50,382 nucleotides of DNA from Notoacmeibacter sp. (GTDB taxonomy: Bacteria; Pseudomonadota; Alphaproteobacteria; Rhizobiales; Rhizobiaceae): the NCBI GenBank assembly GCA_019912385.1, contig JAIOIW010000032.1:1-50382 (forward strand), in the 5' to 3' direction. The notes beneath the pieces were generated by a model, which was given only the letters and a program-made list of their open reading frames with translations, was not told the DNA's origin and did no database searches. Positions 8,415 to 18,155 of the stretch are shown here, in pieces. The first letter of the stretch is position 1, and every line of letters begins with the position of its first letter. Position numbers and translations under genes: made by a program.

Positions 8415-10241
8415 ATGAACCTGCGAAATATCGCGATCATCGCGCATGTCGACCATGGCAAGACCACGCTCGTCGACGAACTTCTCAAGCAATCCGGCGT
8501 CTACCGCGAAAACGAGCGTGTTCAGGAACGCGCGATGGATTCCGGCGATATCGAGAAGGAACGCGGTATCACCATTCTCGCCAAGGCGACTTCCGTTGAA
8601 TGGAAGGGCACGCGCATCAATATCGTCGACACGCCCGGCCACGCCGATTTCGGCGGTGAGGTCGAGCGCATCCTGTCGATGGTCGATGGCGCGATCGTGC
8701 TGGTGGATGCCGCGGAAGGCCCGATGCCGCAGACGAAGTTCGTTGTCGGCAAGGCTCTGAAGGTCGGCCTGAAGCCGATCGTCGCGATCAACAAGATCGA
8801 CCGGTCTGATGCCCGTGCCGACGAGGTCATCAACGAGGTGTTCGACCTGTTCGCGGCGCTCGATGCCACCGACGAGCAGCTCGATTTTCCGATCCTCTAC
8901 GGTTCGGGCCGCAATGGCTGGATGGCCGAGACCACGGAAAAGCCGGAAGGCGCATCGTTGGCGCCGCTGTTCGATCTCGTGCTGAAGCATGTTCCGGCAC
9001 CGACGGTCGGCGAAGGCCCGTTCCGGATGATCGGCACGATCCTGGAGGCCAATCCCTTTCTCGGCCGCGTCATCACCGGCCGTATCCATTCCGGTTCGAT
9101 CAAGTCGAACCAGCCGACCAAGGTGTTGCGCGGCGACGGATCGCTGGTCGAGACGGGCCGCATTTCGAAGATCCTGGCCTTCCGCGGTCTCGAGCGCCAG
9201 CCGGTCGACACCGCGCAGGCCGGCGACATCGTCGCCATTGCCGGCCTGTCGAAGGGAACGGTTGCCGACACGTTCTGCGATCCTGCCGTTACCGAACCGC
9301 TTGCCGCGCAGCCGATCGATCCGCCGACCGTGACGATGAGCTTCATGGTCAACGATTCGCCGCTCGCCGGCACCGAGGGCGACAAGGTGACCAGCCGCGT
9401 CATCCGCGACCGGCTGCTGCGCGAAGCCGAGGGCAACGTGGCGCTGCGAATAGAGGAATCGGACGCGAAGGATTCCTTCCACGTCTCCGGCCGTGGCGAA
9501 TTGCAGCTCGCCGTCCTGATCGAGACGATGCGCCGCGAAGGGTTCGAACTCGCAGTCTCGCGTCCGCGCGTCGTCATGCACACCGATGAAAGCGGCAAGC
9601 TGCTGGAGCCGATCGAGGAAGTCGTCATCGACGTCGACGAGGAGCACTCCGGCGTGGTCGTCCAGAAGATGTCGGAACGCAAGGCGGAGATGGTCGAGCT
9701 TCGCCCGTCAGGCGGAAACCGTGTCCGCCTGGTTTTCCACGCGCCCACGCGCGGCCTGATCGGCTACCAGTCGGAACTGCTGACCGACACGCGCGGCACC
9801 GCGGTGATGAACCGGCTGTTTCATGACTACCAGCCGTACAAGGGCGAGATCGGCGGCCGCATCAATGGCGTGCTTCTTTCCAACCAGGCCGGTGAAGCCG
9901 TCGCCTATGCGATGTTCAACCTGGAAGACCGCGGTCCGATGGTGATCGAGCCGGGTGAGAAGGTCTATCAGGGCATGATCATCGGTATTCACACCCGCGA
10001 CAACGATCTCGAGGTCAACGTGCTCAAGGGCAAGCAGCTCACCAATATCCGGTCTGCGGGCAAGGACGAGGCGGTCAAGCTGACCCCTCCGATCCGCATG
10101 ACGCTCGACCGGGCGCTGTCATGGATCCAGGACGACGAGCTGGTGGAAGTGACGCCGAAGAACATCCGTCTTCGCAAGCTGTATCTCGATCCCAACGACC
10201 GCAAGCGCTTCGAAAAGAGCCGAGCGCAGGGCGCCGCCTAG
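8415..10241 (+). CDS. typA: Ribosome-associated GTPase TypA/BipA
   Basis: 608-aa translational GTPase involved in 50S assembly and stress or low-temperature growth. The G-domain motifs are HVDHGKTTLVDELL (G1, residues 11-24), a conserved RGITI (G2), DTPGHADFGGEVER (G3) and NKIDRSDAR (G4). These are followed by EF-Tu-like domain II, EF-G-like domains III and V, and the TypA-specific C-terminus (TPKNIRLRKLYLDPNDRKR). The ATG at 8415 gives the family's standard length. The reading frame is open upstream, but that extension has no family resemblance. The stop lies 6 bases from the convergent dtd stop. Confidence 0.96.
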   Translation: MNLRNIAIIAHVDHGKTTLVDELLKQSGVYRENERVQERAMDSGDIEKERGITILAKATSVEWKGTRINIVDTPGHADFGGEVERILSMVDGAIVLVDAAEGPMPQTKFVVGKALKVGLKPIVAINKIDRSDARADEVINEVFDLFAALDATDEQLDFPILYGSGRNGWMAETTEKPEGASLAPLFDLVLKHVPAPTVGEGPFRMIGTILEANPFLGRVITGRIHSGSIKSNQPTKVLRGDGSLVETGRISKILAFRGLERQPVDTAQAGDIVAIAGLSKGTVADTFCDPAVTEPLAAQPIDPPTVTMSFMVNDSPLAGTEGDKVTSRVIRDRLLREAEGNVALRIEESDAKDSFHVSGRGELQLAVLIETMRREGFELAVSRPRVVMHTDESGKLLEPIEEVVIDVDEEHSGVVVQKMSERKAEMVELRPSGGNRVRLVFHAPTRGLIGYQSELLTDTRGTAVMNRLFHDYQPYKGEIGGRINGVLLSNQAGEAVAYAMFNLEDRGPMVIEPGEKVYQGMIIGIHTRDNDLEVNVLKGKQLTNIRSAGKDEAVKLTPPIRMTLDRALSWIQDDELVEVTPKNIRLRKLYLDPNDRKRFEKSRAQGAA

Positions 10242-10247
10242 GCGACG

Positions 10248-10691
10248 CTACCGCGCATCGGTATCAAGCCAGATCGTGACCGGCCCGTCATTGACGAGCG
10301 AGACCTTCATGTCGGCGCCGAACATCCCGGTGGCGACCGGCGCGCCATGGCTGCGGACCTGACCGCAGAAGTGCTCGTAGAGCCGCTCGCCATCTGCGGG
10401 CGGAGCCGCCGTCGAGAAGCCGGGCCGGTTGCCCTTCGTCTCGGCGGCAAGCGTGAACTGGCTGACGACGAGCGCGGAGCCGGCGATGTCGAGCAGGGAG
10501 CGGTTCATCCGCCCCTCGTCGTCACGGAAGATGCGCAGGTTGACCGCCTTGCGCGCCAGCCATTGTGACTGTGCTTCGCCGTCGCCCCGCATGGCGCAGA
10601 CGAAAATGACCAGGCCGCCGCCGATTTTGCCGACCATCCTGCCGCCGATCGCCACGCTCGCCCCGGCCGTTCTCTGGATCAGTGCGCGCAT
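10248..10691 (-). CDS. dtd: D-aminoacyl-tRNA deacylase
   Basis: 147-aa enzyme that hydrolyses D-amino acids, and glycine mischarged on tRNA-Ala, from tRNA. It begins [13 protein letters not shown]. The catalytic SQFTLAA motif carries Thr80, and the Gly-cisPro motif appears as NDGPVT (Gly136-Pro137), which enforces chiral proofreading. The start at 10691 gives the family length; an ATG six codons upstream is less likely. It converges with typA. The AhpD-like gene upstream on the same strand is 48 bases away, so the two could be co-transcribed. Confidence 0.93.
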   Translation of the reverse strand: MRALIQRTAGASVAIGGRMVGKIGGGLVIFVCAMRGDGEAQSQWLARKAVNLRIFRDDEGRMNRSLLDIAGSALVVSQFTLAAETKGNRPGFSTAAPPADGERLYEHFCGQVRSHGAPVATGMFGADMKVSLVNDGPVTIWLDTDAR

Positions 10692-10739
10692 CCGTGCCTT
10701 GCCTCCCACCCTACAATCCCCGAATTGACATGCGCCCGG

Positions 10740-11315
10740 CTATCGCGCCATGCCGTGATAGGCGGCATTGGGCTGCATGTCGGTTGCCGCGGCGACGCGG
10801 TTCGACATGTTGAAGAAGCCGACGACGGAGGCGATGTCCCAGATGTCGCGGTCCGAAAAGCCGGCGCCGCGCAGGGCCTGGCGGTCCGCTTCCTCGATCT
10901 TCGCCGGCGTCTCGGTCAGCTTGATGGCGAAGTCGAGCATCGCCTTCTGCTTTTCCGTCAGGTCGGCGACGCGGTAGTTCATTACCATCTGCTCGCCGAG
11001 CTTCGGGTCGCCGGAAAGTTGGCGCACGGCCGCCCCGTGGGCGGTCAGGCAATAGTAGCAATGGTTCACCGATGAGACGGCGACGGCGATCATTTCGCGC
11101 TCGAGCTTGCTGAGGCTTGAATCGCCCAGCATCAGGTCATTGTACATGTCGGAAAAGGCGCGAAGTTTCCTTTCGTCGAACGCGTAGGCCTGAAGGACGT
11201 TGGGCACCATGCCGAGCTTTTCCTCGCACTTGGCGAAGTAGGCCTTCGTGCCGTCGCTGAGTTCGCCGACGGGTTCGATCACCAGTGCCGTTATCGGTTT
11301 TTCGGCTTTTTCCAT
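10740..11315 (-). CDS. Carboxymuconolactone decarboxylase family (AhpD-like) peroxidase-related protein
   Basis: 191-aa all-helical protein of the AhpD/CMD superfamily. The redox motif is CYYC-LTAH (Cys86, Cys89, His93), the CxxC-xxxH arrangement of alkylhydroperoxidases. The length and the N-terminal extension (VPNVLQAYAFDERKL) match the subgroup annotated as uncharacterised peroxidase-related enzymes. The likely role is thiol-dependent peroxide reduction, inferred from the motif. GGGAGATGAAC lies upstream of the ATG. It is transcribed divergently from NAD-GDH. Confidence 0.85.
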   Translation of the reverse strand: MEKAEKPITALVIEPVGELSDGTKAYFAKCEEKLGMVPNVLQAYAFDERKLRAFSDMYNDLMLGDSSLSKLEREMIAVAVSSVNHCYYCLTAHGAAVRQLSGDPKLGEQMVMNYRVADLTEKQKAMLDFAIKLTETPAKIEEADRQALRGAGFSDRDIWDIASVVGFFNMSNRVAAATDMQPNAAYHGMAR

Positions 11316-11454
11316 CGCCTGTTCATCTCCCTGTCATCTGTGCCGGCAACTTCAAGGCTAATTGTGTCGGTAACCTCGCCGCGCGGCTCGCCAAATCGCT
11401 TTTCTCTGTTACGATGCCGCTAAAACAAGCATGAATGCGATGGGAGAGAAAGCC

Positions 11455-14400
11455 ATGAAACGAGGCTCTGCCGCGACCAAGCGTCCGGCCGGGACAACGC
11501 GCGAGGGGAACATGGCGGCGGAGCGGTTCAAGGCGATATTGCTCGCCGGGGCGGCGGCGGAAGATCGCGGCATCTATTCGGCCGAGGCGCTGGATGCGGC
11601 CGCGACAATGGCTTACGCGGCGCTGTGCCGCCAGCGCAAGGGCCACGCCCATATCACGATAGACCAGGATGACGCGCTGATCCGCGACGACAAGCCTGTC
11701 TCGGCGATCACTGTCATCAACGACAACATGCCCTTCCTGTTCGATTCGCTGCTGGGCGAAATCAACGAAACCGCCGGCGAGCCGTTGCTGGTCGTCCACC
11801 CGGTGCTCGAGGTCTCCCACGATGACAGGGGCGTGTGCGAGATCCATGGCGTCGCGGAGCGGCCGAACCCGCCTGACGGGATCAACCGGGTCTCGGTGGT
11901 CCACATCCATGTCGCCCGGCTCGACAAGGAAGAGGCGCGGCAATTGCGCGGGCGGCTGGAGGAAATCCTCAAGCAGGTCCGTCACGCCGTTTCCGACTGG
12001 CGCGACATGCTGATCCGCCTCGACCACGCCATCTCCATCTACCGCCACGGCCAGCAGAAGCTCGACCATGAGGCGACCGAGGAGGCGGCGGAATTCCTGG
12101 AATGGCTGCGCGACGACAACTTCACCTTTCTCGGCATGCGGGAATACGCCTGGAGCGGGAACAGCAAGAGCGGGGAGCTTACACGCAAGGCCGAGCGCGG
12201 CCTGGGAATCCTCCACGATCCCGAGCTGAGGGTCCTGCGCCGGGGCGGCGAGGCGGTGACCACGACGCCGCAGATCCGCGAGTTCATGGCCAGTTCCGAT
12301 CCGCTGATCGTGACCAAGGCCAATATCAAGTCGGTGATCCACCGCCGTGCCTATCTCGACTATATCGGCGTCAAGACCTTCGACCGGAAAGGACAGCTTC
12401 TCGGCGAACTGCGCATTCTCGGCCTGTTCACCTCGACCGCCTACACGCGATCGGTCCTCAAGATACCCTTCCTGCGCGCGAAGGTGGAAAAGGTCATCGA
12501 CGATCTCCACTACGACCGGGAGGGCCATTCCGGCCGGGCGCTGATCAACATCCTGGAGACCTATCCGCGCGACGAGCTGTTCCAGATCGATGCGGAAACG
12601 CTGAAGAGGAACGCGGCGGCTGTCGCGGCGTTGTTCGAGCGGCCCCGGCTGCGTGTCCTGCCGAGGCCGGAGAAGTTCGGCCGCTACGTCTCCGTTCTGG
12701 TCTATGTTCCGCGCGACCGCTACGACAGTCATGTCCGCGAAAAGATCGGTGCCTATCTCGCCAGGGTCTATGAAGGACGGGTGTCGGCCTATTACCCGGA
12801 ATTTCCGGAGGGCTCGCTCGCGCGCGTGCACTTCATCATCGGACGCGACGGCACCGAGCCGCCGAAGGTGGACCAGGCGAGACTCGAGGCCGACGTGCGG
12901 GCGCTGGTGCGCACCTGGGACGACGGGCTGAAGGACGCAGCCCTGGAAGCCGACGCAAGCCATGTATTGACGCGGATCGCGGCGCGGTTCACGCAGGACT
13001 ACAGGGCCGTCACGGAACCCGGCCGCGCGCTGAGCGATGCCGCGATCATTGCCAGGTTGAGCGATGGGGAGCCGACCGCGGTGTCGTTCTACCGCGACGA
13101 GACCCACCAACTCCCGGAGAGCGCGCTGAAGATCTTCAACCGCGGCGAGCCGGTTGCGCTTTCCAGCCGCGTGCCGGTATTGGAGAACATGGGTTTCCAC
13201 GTCATCGCCGAGCGCACTTTCGAGGTTCCCGACGATGATGGCGCGACGGTTTTCATCCACGACATGGAGATCTCGTCCAAGGCCGGCCGTGAAATCGAAC
13301 TTGGTGACGACGGGGCGAAGTTCGAATCGCTGTTCATCGATGTCTCGCGGGGGGCAATCGACAATGACGGCTACAACGGCCTGGCGCACAGCGCCGGGCT
13401 GTCCGGAAGCGAAATCACCATCATGCGCAGCTACGGACGCTATCTTCAGCAGGCGGGTATCACCCATTCCCAGGGATTTGTAGCCGGCGTATTGAATCGC
13501 CATCCAGAGATTGCTCGCGCCGTCTACAAGCTATTCGTCGCGCGGTTCGACCCGTCGGCGCGTGCCTCCGCCGAGACGGTCGAGACGGAAATCAAAGCGA
13601 CGCTGACCGCGGCGCTCGACGCGGTACCCAGCCTTGACGACGATACAGTGCTGCGGCGCTTCGTCACCCTTATCGATGCCACCGAACGGACAAACCGTTA
13701 CGCACCCGTGATGGAAGGCGTGCCGCCGCGGTCGCTGGCCTTCAAGCTGCGGCCGAGAGACATCCCGTTCCTGCCGGCGCCGCGGCCGATGCACGAGATC
13801 TTCGTCTACGGGCCGGAGGTCGAAGGCGTGCACCTGCGGTTCGGTCCCGTCGCGCGCGGCGGCTTGCGCTGGTCGGACCGCCCGCTCGACTACCGCACCG
13901 AGGTGCTCGGCCTGGTCAAGGCGCAGCAGGTCAAGAACGCCGTGATCGTGCCGGTCGGCGCCAAGGGCGGTTTCTATCCGAAGAAGCTGCCGGCCGGAGG
14001 CAGGCGCGAGGAAATATTTGAAGCCGGCAAACAAGCCTATGTGAATTTCGTATCGAGCCTGCTGTCGGTGACCGACAATCTGGACGGCGACAAGGTGATT
14101 GGCCCGAAGGGCGTCATCCGCCACGATGGAAACGATCCCTATTTCGTCGTCGCGGCGGACAAGGGCACGGCGACCTTCTCCGATACCGCCAACGCGATCA
14201 GCCAGGACTATGGGTTCTGGCTCGACGATGCCTTTGCGTCGGGCGGATCAGCGGGCTACGACCACAAGAAGATGGGGATCACAGCGCGCGGCGCATGGGA
14301 GGCGGTAAAGCGCCACTTCCGCGAAATGAACCGCGATATCCAGAGCGAGCCCTTCTCGGTCATCGGCGTCGGCGACATGTCGGGCGACGTCTTCGGCAAC

Positions 14401-16242
14401 GGCATGCTGCTGTCGCCCTGCATCCGGCTGATTGCGGCGTTCGACCATCGCGACATCTTCATCGATCCCGATCCCGATTCCACGGTCTCCTTTGCGGAGC
14501 GCAAGCGGCTGTTCGACATGGGCCGGTCGAGCTGGCAGGACTACGACACGTCGAAGATTTCCAAGGGCGGCGGCGTCTATTCGCGGGCGCAGAAGTCGAT
14601 CAAGCTATCCAAGGCCGCGGCCGAGACGATCGGGCTGGAGGGCACGACGGCTTCACCCTTCGACATCATGACCGCGATCCTGAAATCGCGTGCCGACCTG
14701 CTCTGGTTCGGCGGCATCGGCACCTATGTCCGCGCCTCGAGCGAGAGCAACGCGGATGCCGGAGACCGCGCCAATGACGCGATAAGGATCACCGCAGCCG
14801 AACTGAACGCCAGGGTGGTCGGCGAGGGCGCCAATCTCGGCATGACCCAGCGCGCGCGCATCGAATACGGGTTGAAGGGCGGGCGGTGCAACTCCGACGC
14901 CATCGACAATTCGGCCGGCGTCAACTCGTCCGACGTCGAGGTCAACATCAAGATCGCGCTTGCCAGCGCCATGCGCTCGGGCGAGCTGAAGCGGGCGGCG
15001 CGCGACAAGCTGCTGGAAAAGATGACCGTCGAGGTGGCGGCGCTGGTGCTGGAGACCAATTACGACCAGACGCTGGCGATCTCGCTGTCGCAGGCGCGCG
15101 GCATGACGGAAACGGCGCATGACGCCCGACTGATGGAAAATCTCGAGGCGCGCGGCCTGCTCGACCGGAAGGTGGAACTGCTGCCCGACGAGAAGGCGTT
15201 GTCGGAGCGTCAGGCGCGCGGCGAGGCGCTGACGCGCGCCGAGATCGGCGTGCTGCTTTCCTATGCAAAGATCGTCACTTTCGGCGATATCCTTGCGACC
15301 GACCTTCCGGACGAACCGCATTTCGAGGCTGATCTGCTGGCCTATTTCCCGGCGGAAATGGTCAAGGACTGGAAGGCCCATATCCTGACCCACCGGCTGC
15401 GGCGCGAGATCATCGCGACGGAACTCGCCAACGACGCGATCAATCGCGGAGGGCCGGCCTTCATTTCCCGCCAGCTCGATCTTTCCGGGCGCAGCCCCGG
15501 CGATGTCGTGCGCGCCTATGCTGTCGTGCGCGACGGTTACGAATTGCCGGCGCTCTACGCGCAGATCGACGCGCTGGACACCATGATCCCCGGTGCCGCA
15601 CAGCTCGAACTCTATTCGCGGGTGAGCGGGCTCATCCACAACGCGACCGCGTGGTACCTGAAAAACGGCGATCTCGACGAACCAGTCGACCATGCGGTTG
15701 CGGCGCTCAGAGCTGCGCGCAGGGAGTTGGAGCCAAACATATCCAGCCTGCTGCCGCGTTTCATGAAGGAGAAACTCGCGGAGCGGGCGAGCCACCTGAA
15801 ATCCCTCGGCGCGCCGGTGGATCTCGCCAAGACGCTGGCGCTGCTCGGCGCGAGCGAGCTGATCCCGGACATCGCCAAGGTCGCCCGCGACGCGGGCGCC
15901 GCTGTCGGAACGGCCGCCTCGCTGTTCTTCGATGTCACCGAGTTCTTCCGCCTCGGGCGCATCGAGGAAACCCAGCAGGCGATTGCGACGACCGACTATT
16001 ATGACGGTCTTGCCTTGTCGCGCGCCAACGACATGATCAACGCCGCCCGCCAGGGGATCGCGGTCACGGCGCTGACGCGCCACGGCGACGACGCGGCGCC
16101 CTTCAAGCGATGGATCGAGGGCAACACCGCGCGCATCGACCGTGCGCGCGGGCGGATCCAGACGCTGCTGGAAAGCGGGGACCTGACAGTTTCGCGGCTG
16201 ACGGTCGCGGCCGGCCTGATGGAAGATCTTGCCGGCGTATGA
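11455..16242 (+). CDS. NAD-dependent glutamate dehydrogenase, large (GDH-180) type
   Basis: 1595-aa enzyme catalysing oxidative deamination of glutamate to 2-oxoglutarate and ammonium with NAD+. Long N-terminal regulatory, ACT-like regions (to about residue 700) precede the catalytic core, which shows LRFGPVARGGLRWSDRP, YRTEVLGLVKAQQVKNAVIVPVGAKGGF, KGTATFSDTAN and GVGDMSGDVFGNGMLLS. A long helical C-terminal part follows. The length is typical of the GDH-180 class of proteobacteria and actinobacteria. The ATG at 11455 follows GGGAGAG; an in-frame ATG at 11431 has no such site. Its stop is 21 bases from a UMF1-type transporter, suggesting co-transcription. Confidence 0.95.
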   Translation: MKRGSAATKRPAGTTREGNMAAERFKAILLAGAAAEDRGIYSAEALDAAATMAYAALCRQRKGHAHITIDQDDALIRDDKPVSAITVINDNMPFLFDSLLGEINETAGEPLLVVHPVLEVSHDDRGVCEIHGVAERPNPPDGINRVSVVHIHVARLDKEEARQLRGRLEEILKQVRHAVSDWRDMLIRLDHAISIYRHGQQKLDHEATEEAAEFLEWLRDDNFTFLGMREYAWSGNSKSGELTRKAERGLGILHDPELRVLRRGGEAVTTTPQIREFMASSDPLIVTKANIKSVIHRRAYLDYIGVKTFDRKGQLLGELRILGLFTSTAYTRSVLKIPFLRAKVEKVIDDLHYDREGHSGRALINILETYPRDELFQIDAETLKRNAAAVAALFERPRLRVLPRPEKFGRYVSVLVYVPRDRYDSHVREKIGAYLARVYEGRVSAYYPEFPEGSLARVHFIIGRDGTEPPKVDQARLEADVRALVRTWDDGLKDAALEADASHVLTRIAARFTQDYRAVTEPGRALSDAAIIARLSDGEPTAVSFYRDETHQLPESALKIFNRGEPVALSSRVPVLENMGFHVIAERTFEVPDDDGATVFIHDMEISSKAGREIELGDDGAKFESLFIDVSRGAIDNDGYNGLAHSAGLSGSEITIMRSYGRYLQQAGITHSQGFVAGVLNRHPEIARAVYKLFVARFDPSARASAETVETEIKATLTAALDAVPSLDDDTVLRRFVTLIDATERTNRYAPVMEGVPPRSLAFKLRPRDIPFLPAPRPMHEIFVYGPEVEGVHLRFGPVARGGLRWSDRPLDYRTEVLGLVKAQQVKNAVIVPVGAKGGFYPKKLPAGGRREEIFEAGKQAYVNFVSSLLSVTDNLDGDKVIGPKGVIRHDGNDPYFVVAADKGTATFSDTANAISQDYGFWLDDAFASGGSAGYDHKKMGITARGAWEAVKRHFREMNRDIQSEPFSVIGVGDMSGDVFGNGMLLSPCIRLIAAFDHRDIFIDPDPDSTVSFAERKRLFDMGRSSWQDYDTSKISKGGGVYSRAQKSIKLSKAAAETIGLEGTTASPFDIMTAILKSRADLLWFGGIGTYVRASSESNADAGDRANDAIRITAAELNARVVGEGANLGMTQRARIEYGLKGGRCNSDAIDNSAGVNSSDVEVNIKIALASAMRSGELKRAARDKLLEKMTVEVAALVLETNYDQTLAISLSQARGMTETAHDARLMENLEARGLLDRKVELLPDEKALSERQARGEALTRAEIGVLLSYAKIVTFGDILATDLPDEPHFEADLLAYFPAEMVKDWKAHILTHRLRREIIATELANDAINRGGPAFISRQLDLSGRSPGDVVRAYAVVRDGYELPALYAQIDALDTMIPGAAQLELYSRVSGLIHNATAWYLKNGDLDEPVDHAVAALRAARRELEPNISSLLPRFMKEKLAERASHLKSLGAPVDLAKTLALLGASELIPDIAKVARDAGAAVGTAASLFFDVTEFFRLGRIEETQQAIATTDYYDGLALSRANDMINAARQGIAVTALTRHGDDAAPFKRWIEGNTARIDRARGRIQTLLESGDLTVSRLTVAAGLMEDLAGV

Positions 16243-16263
16243 CCGGTGTTTGGGGGGACCACC

Positions 16264-17631
16264 ATGAGTAAAGACGCAAAGGCGCGGGTGTCGCGCAAGG
16301 GCATCTGGGGATGGATGTTCTTCGACTGGGCGCAACAGCCCTTTCACACGCTCATCATCACGTTCGTTTTCGCGCCCTACTTTGCTTCCGCCGTTGCCGA
16401 GACACCGGAACGCGGCCAGCAGCTCTGGGGCTATGCGACCGGTTTCGGTGGCCTGGCGATCGCATTCCTGGCGCCGGTCCTTGGTTCCATCGCCGATGCA
16501 AGCGGCCCACGCAAGCCGTGGATCGTCGCCTTCTCCATCATTGGCGTGATCGGCTGCTGGTCGCTCTGGTACGCGATGCCGGGCACGGGATCGACGGCGT
16601 GGATCCTGATCGCCGTTGCCGCCGCCCTGTTCGGCATGGAATTCGCAGCCGTGTTCAACAACGCGATGATGCCCGACCTGGTTCCGCGCTCCGAACTTGG
16701 AAAACTCTCCGGCTCGGCCTGGGGGCTTGGCTATGTTGGCGGTCTGGTCAGCCTTGTCCTGGTGCTCGGCTTCCTCGCCGCGCAAGCCGCCACCGGCAAG
16801 ACGCTGCTCGGTTTCGAGCCGCTGTTCGGCCTCGATGCCGCCGCGCGCGAGGGCGACCGCGCCGCCGGACCGCTGACCGCAGTCTGGTACGTGGTGTTCA
16901 TCCTGCCGATGATGCTCTTAACGCCGGATATCAAAAGGCGGCCGAGCGTGGCCGGGGCGGTATCCCGCGGCCTTTCCGAGCTTGGCCGGACGTTGAAGAC
17001 GCTTCCGGCAAGGCGCAGCTATTTCTCATTCCTGCTGTCGAGCATGTTCTATCGCGACGCGCTGAACGCGCTTTATGCCTTCGGCGGCATCTATGCGGCC
17101 GGAGTGATGGGCTGGTCGATCACGCAGATCGGCATTTTCGGCATTATCGCCAACCTCACCGGCGCCGCCGGCGCGTGGTTTGGCGGGCGCATGGACCAGC
17201 GCTTCGGGCCGAAGGCGGTGGTCAATGTCTGCATCGTGCTGTTGTCGCTGGCCTGCCTGCTGATCATCTCGATGACGCCGACGGAAATCCTGTTCATTCC
17301 GCTCGGGGCGAGCGCGGGCAACCTGCCCGATACGCTCTTCTATGTTGCGGGAATCCTGATCGGGGCGGCTGGCGGATCGATCCAGGCGGCGTCGCGCACC
17401 CTGCTGGTGGATCAGGTGCCGCGCGAAAACGTTACCGAGGCCTTCGGCCTCTATGCGCTTTCCGGCAAGGCGACAACGTTTATTGGCCCGCTGGCGATCG
17501 CCTGGGCCACCGGCTTCTTCGCGAGCCAGCGTATCGGCGTGTCGCCGATCATCGCGCTGTTCCTGATCGGCGCCGTACTGCTGCTGTTCGTGCACAGCCG
17601 CTATGAGCCCGCAGAGGCGCAACCGGCATAG
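16264..17631 (+). CDS. MFS transporter, UMF1 (Atg22-like) family
   Basis: 455-aa inner-membrane protein with about 11-12 hydrophobic segments. The N-terminal motif GWMFFDWAQQPFHTLIITFVFAPYF is the hallmark of the UMF1 family, the bacterial relatives of fungal vacuolar exporter Atg22. Other helices show GFGGLAIAFLAPVLGSIAD and LRYVGGL-type features (here LGYVGGLVSLVLVLGFL). Substrates of bacterial members are not established; Atg22 exports amino acids, and the position directly after glutamate dehydrogenase makes an amino-acid-related substrate worth considering. A GGGGGG stretch precedes the ATG at 16264. Confidence 0.85.
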   Translation: MSKDAKARVSRKGIWGWMFFDWAQQPFHTLIITFVFAPYFASAVAETPERGQQLWGYATGFGGLAIAFLAPVLGSIADASGPRKPWIVAFSIIGVIGCWSLWYAMPGTGSTAWILIAVAAALFGMEFAAVFNNAMMPDLVPRSELGKLSGSAWGLGYVGGLVSLVLVLGFLAAQAATGKTLLGFEPLFGLDAAAREGDRAAGPLTAVWYVVFILPMMLLTPDIKRRPSVAGAVSRGLSELGRTLKTLPARRSYFSFLLSSMFYRDALNALYAFGGIYAAGVMGWSITQIGIFGIIANLTGAAGAWFGGRMDQRFGPKAVVNVCIVLLSLACLLIISMTPTEILFIPLGASAGNLPDTLFYVAGILIGAAGGSIQAASRTLLVDQVPRENVTEAFGLYALSGKATTFIGPLAIAWATGFFASQRIGVSPIIALFLIGAVLLLFVHSRYEPAEAQPA

Positions 17632-17660
17632 TCCGAGCCCTTGCCGGGTGGCTGAAAAGA

Positions 17661-17693
17661 AAACCCCGCCGGAGGCTGCTCCGGCGGGGTTTT
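17661..17693. terminator. Bidirectional intrinsic terminator between the UMF1 transporter and rpsP
   Basis: A perfect 11-bp GC stem (17664-17674 with 17679-17689) and a 4-base loop GCTG are flanked by AAA on the left and TTTT on the right. It can end transcripts from both convergent genes. The A-rich stretch GAAAAGAAAA before the stem supplies the U-run for minus-strand transcripts. Confidence 0.92.
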
Positions 17694-17713
17694 GAATTGC
17701 GGCTTGAGCGGGC

Positions 17714-18124
17714 TTACTCGGAAGCAGCCTCTTCGGCCGGAGCTTCCCCGGCCGGCGCGGCAGCGGCTTCGGCGGCGGCAGCAGCTGCCTCCGCTTCACG
17801 CTGCCTGGCTTCAGCGATGCGCTCCTGGGCCTTCTTGCCCGGCTCGGCTTTCTTCGGATTGCTGCGCTCGGGACGCTTGGCGATACCGGCGGTGTCGAGG
17901 AAACGCAACACACGGTCGGTCGGCTGGGCGCCGTGGCCGAGCCAATGCTTGATGCGGTCCTCATTCAGCGTCACGCGCTCGCCTTCCTTCGGCAGCATCG
18001 GATTCCAGGCGCCGACGGTCTCGATGAAGCGGCCGTCGCGCGGGCTGCGCACGTCGGCGACGACGATGTGGTAATAGGGGCGTTTCTTCGAGCCCGCGCG
18101 GGCCAGACGGATTTTCAGTGCCAT
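17714..18124 (-). CDS. rpsP: 30S ribosomal protein S16
   Basis: 136-aa S16, a small-subunit assembly protein. The conserved core is [24 protein letters not shown], followed by [16 protein letters not shown] and the segment around [12 protein letters not shown]. The last ~45 residues form an alanine/glutamate-rich tail, a common extension in alphaproteobacterial S16. AAGGAGAAA precedes the ATG. It is the last gene of a minus-strand group (ffh, chorismate mutase, broken GNAT, rpsP), and the terminator follows at once, so rimM, trmD and rplS are not downstream. Confidence 0.97.
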   Translation of the reverse strand: MALKIRLARAGSKKRPYYHIVVADVRSPRDGRFIETVGAWNPMLPKEGERVTLNEDRIKHWLGHGAQPTDRVLRFLDTAGIAKRPERSNPKKAEPGKKAQERIAEARQREAEAAAAAAEAAAAPAGEAPAEEAASE

Positions 18125-18155
18125 GGGTTTCTCCTTGATGTTTGCAAGCTGAAAT

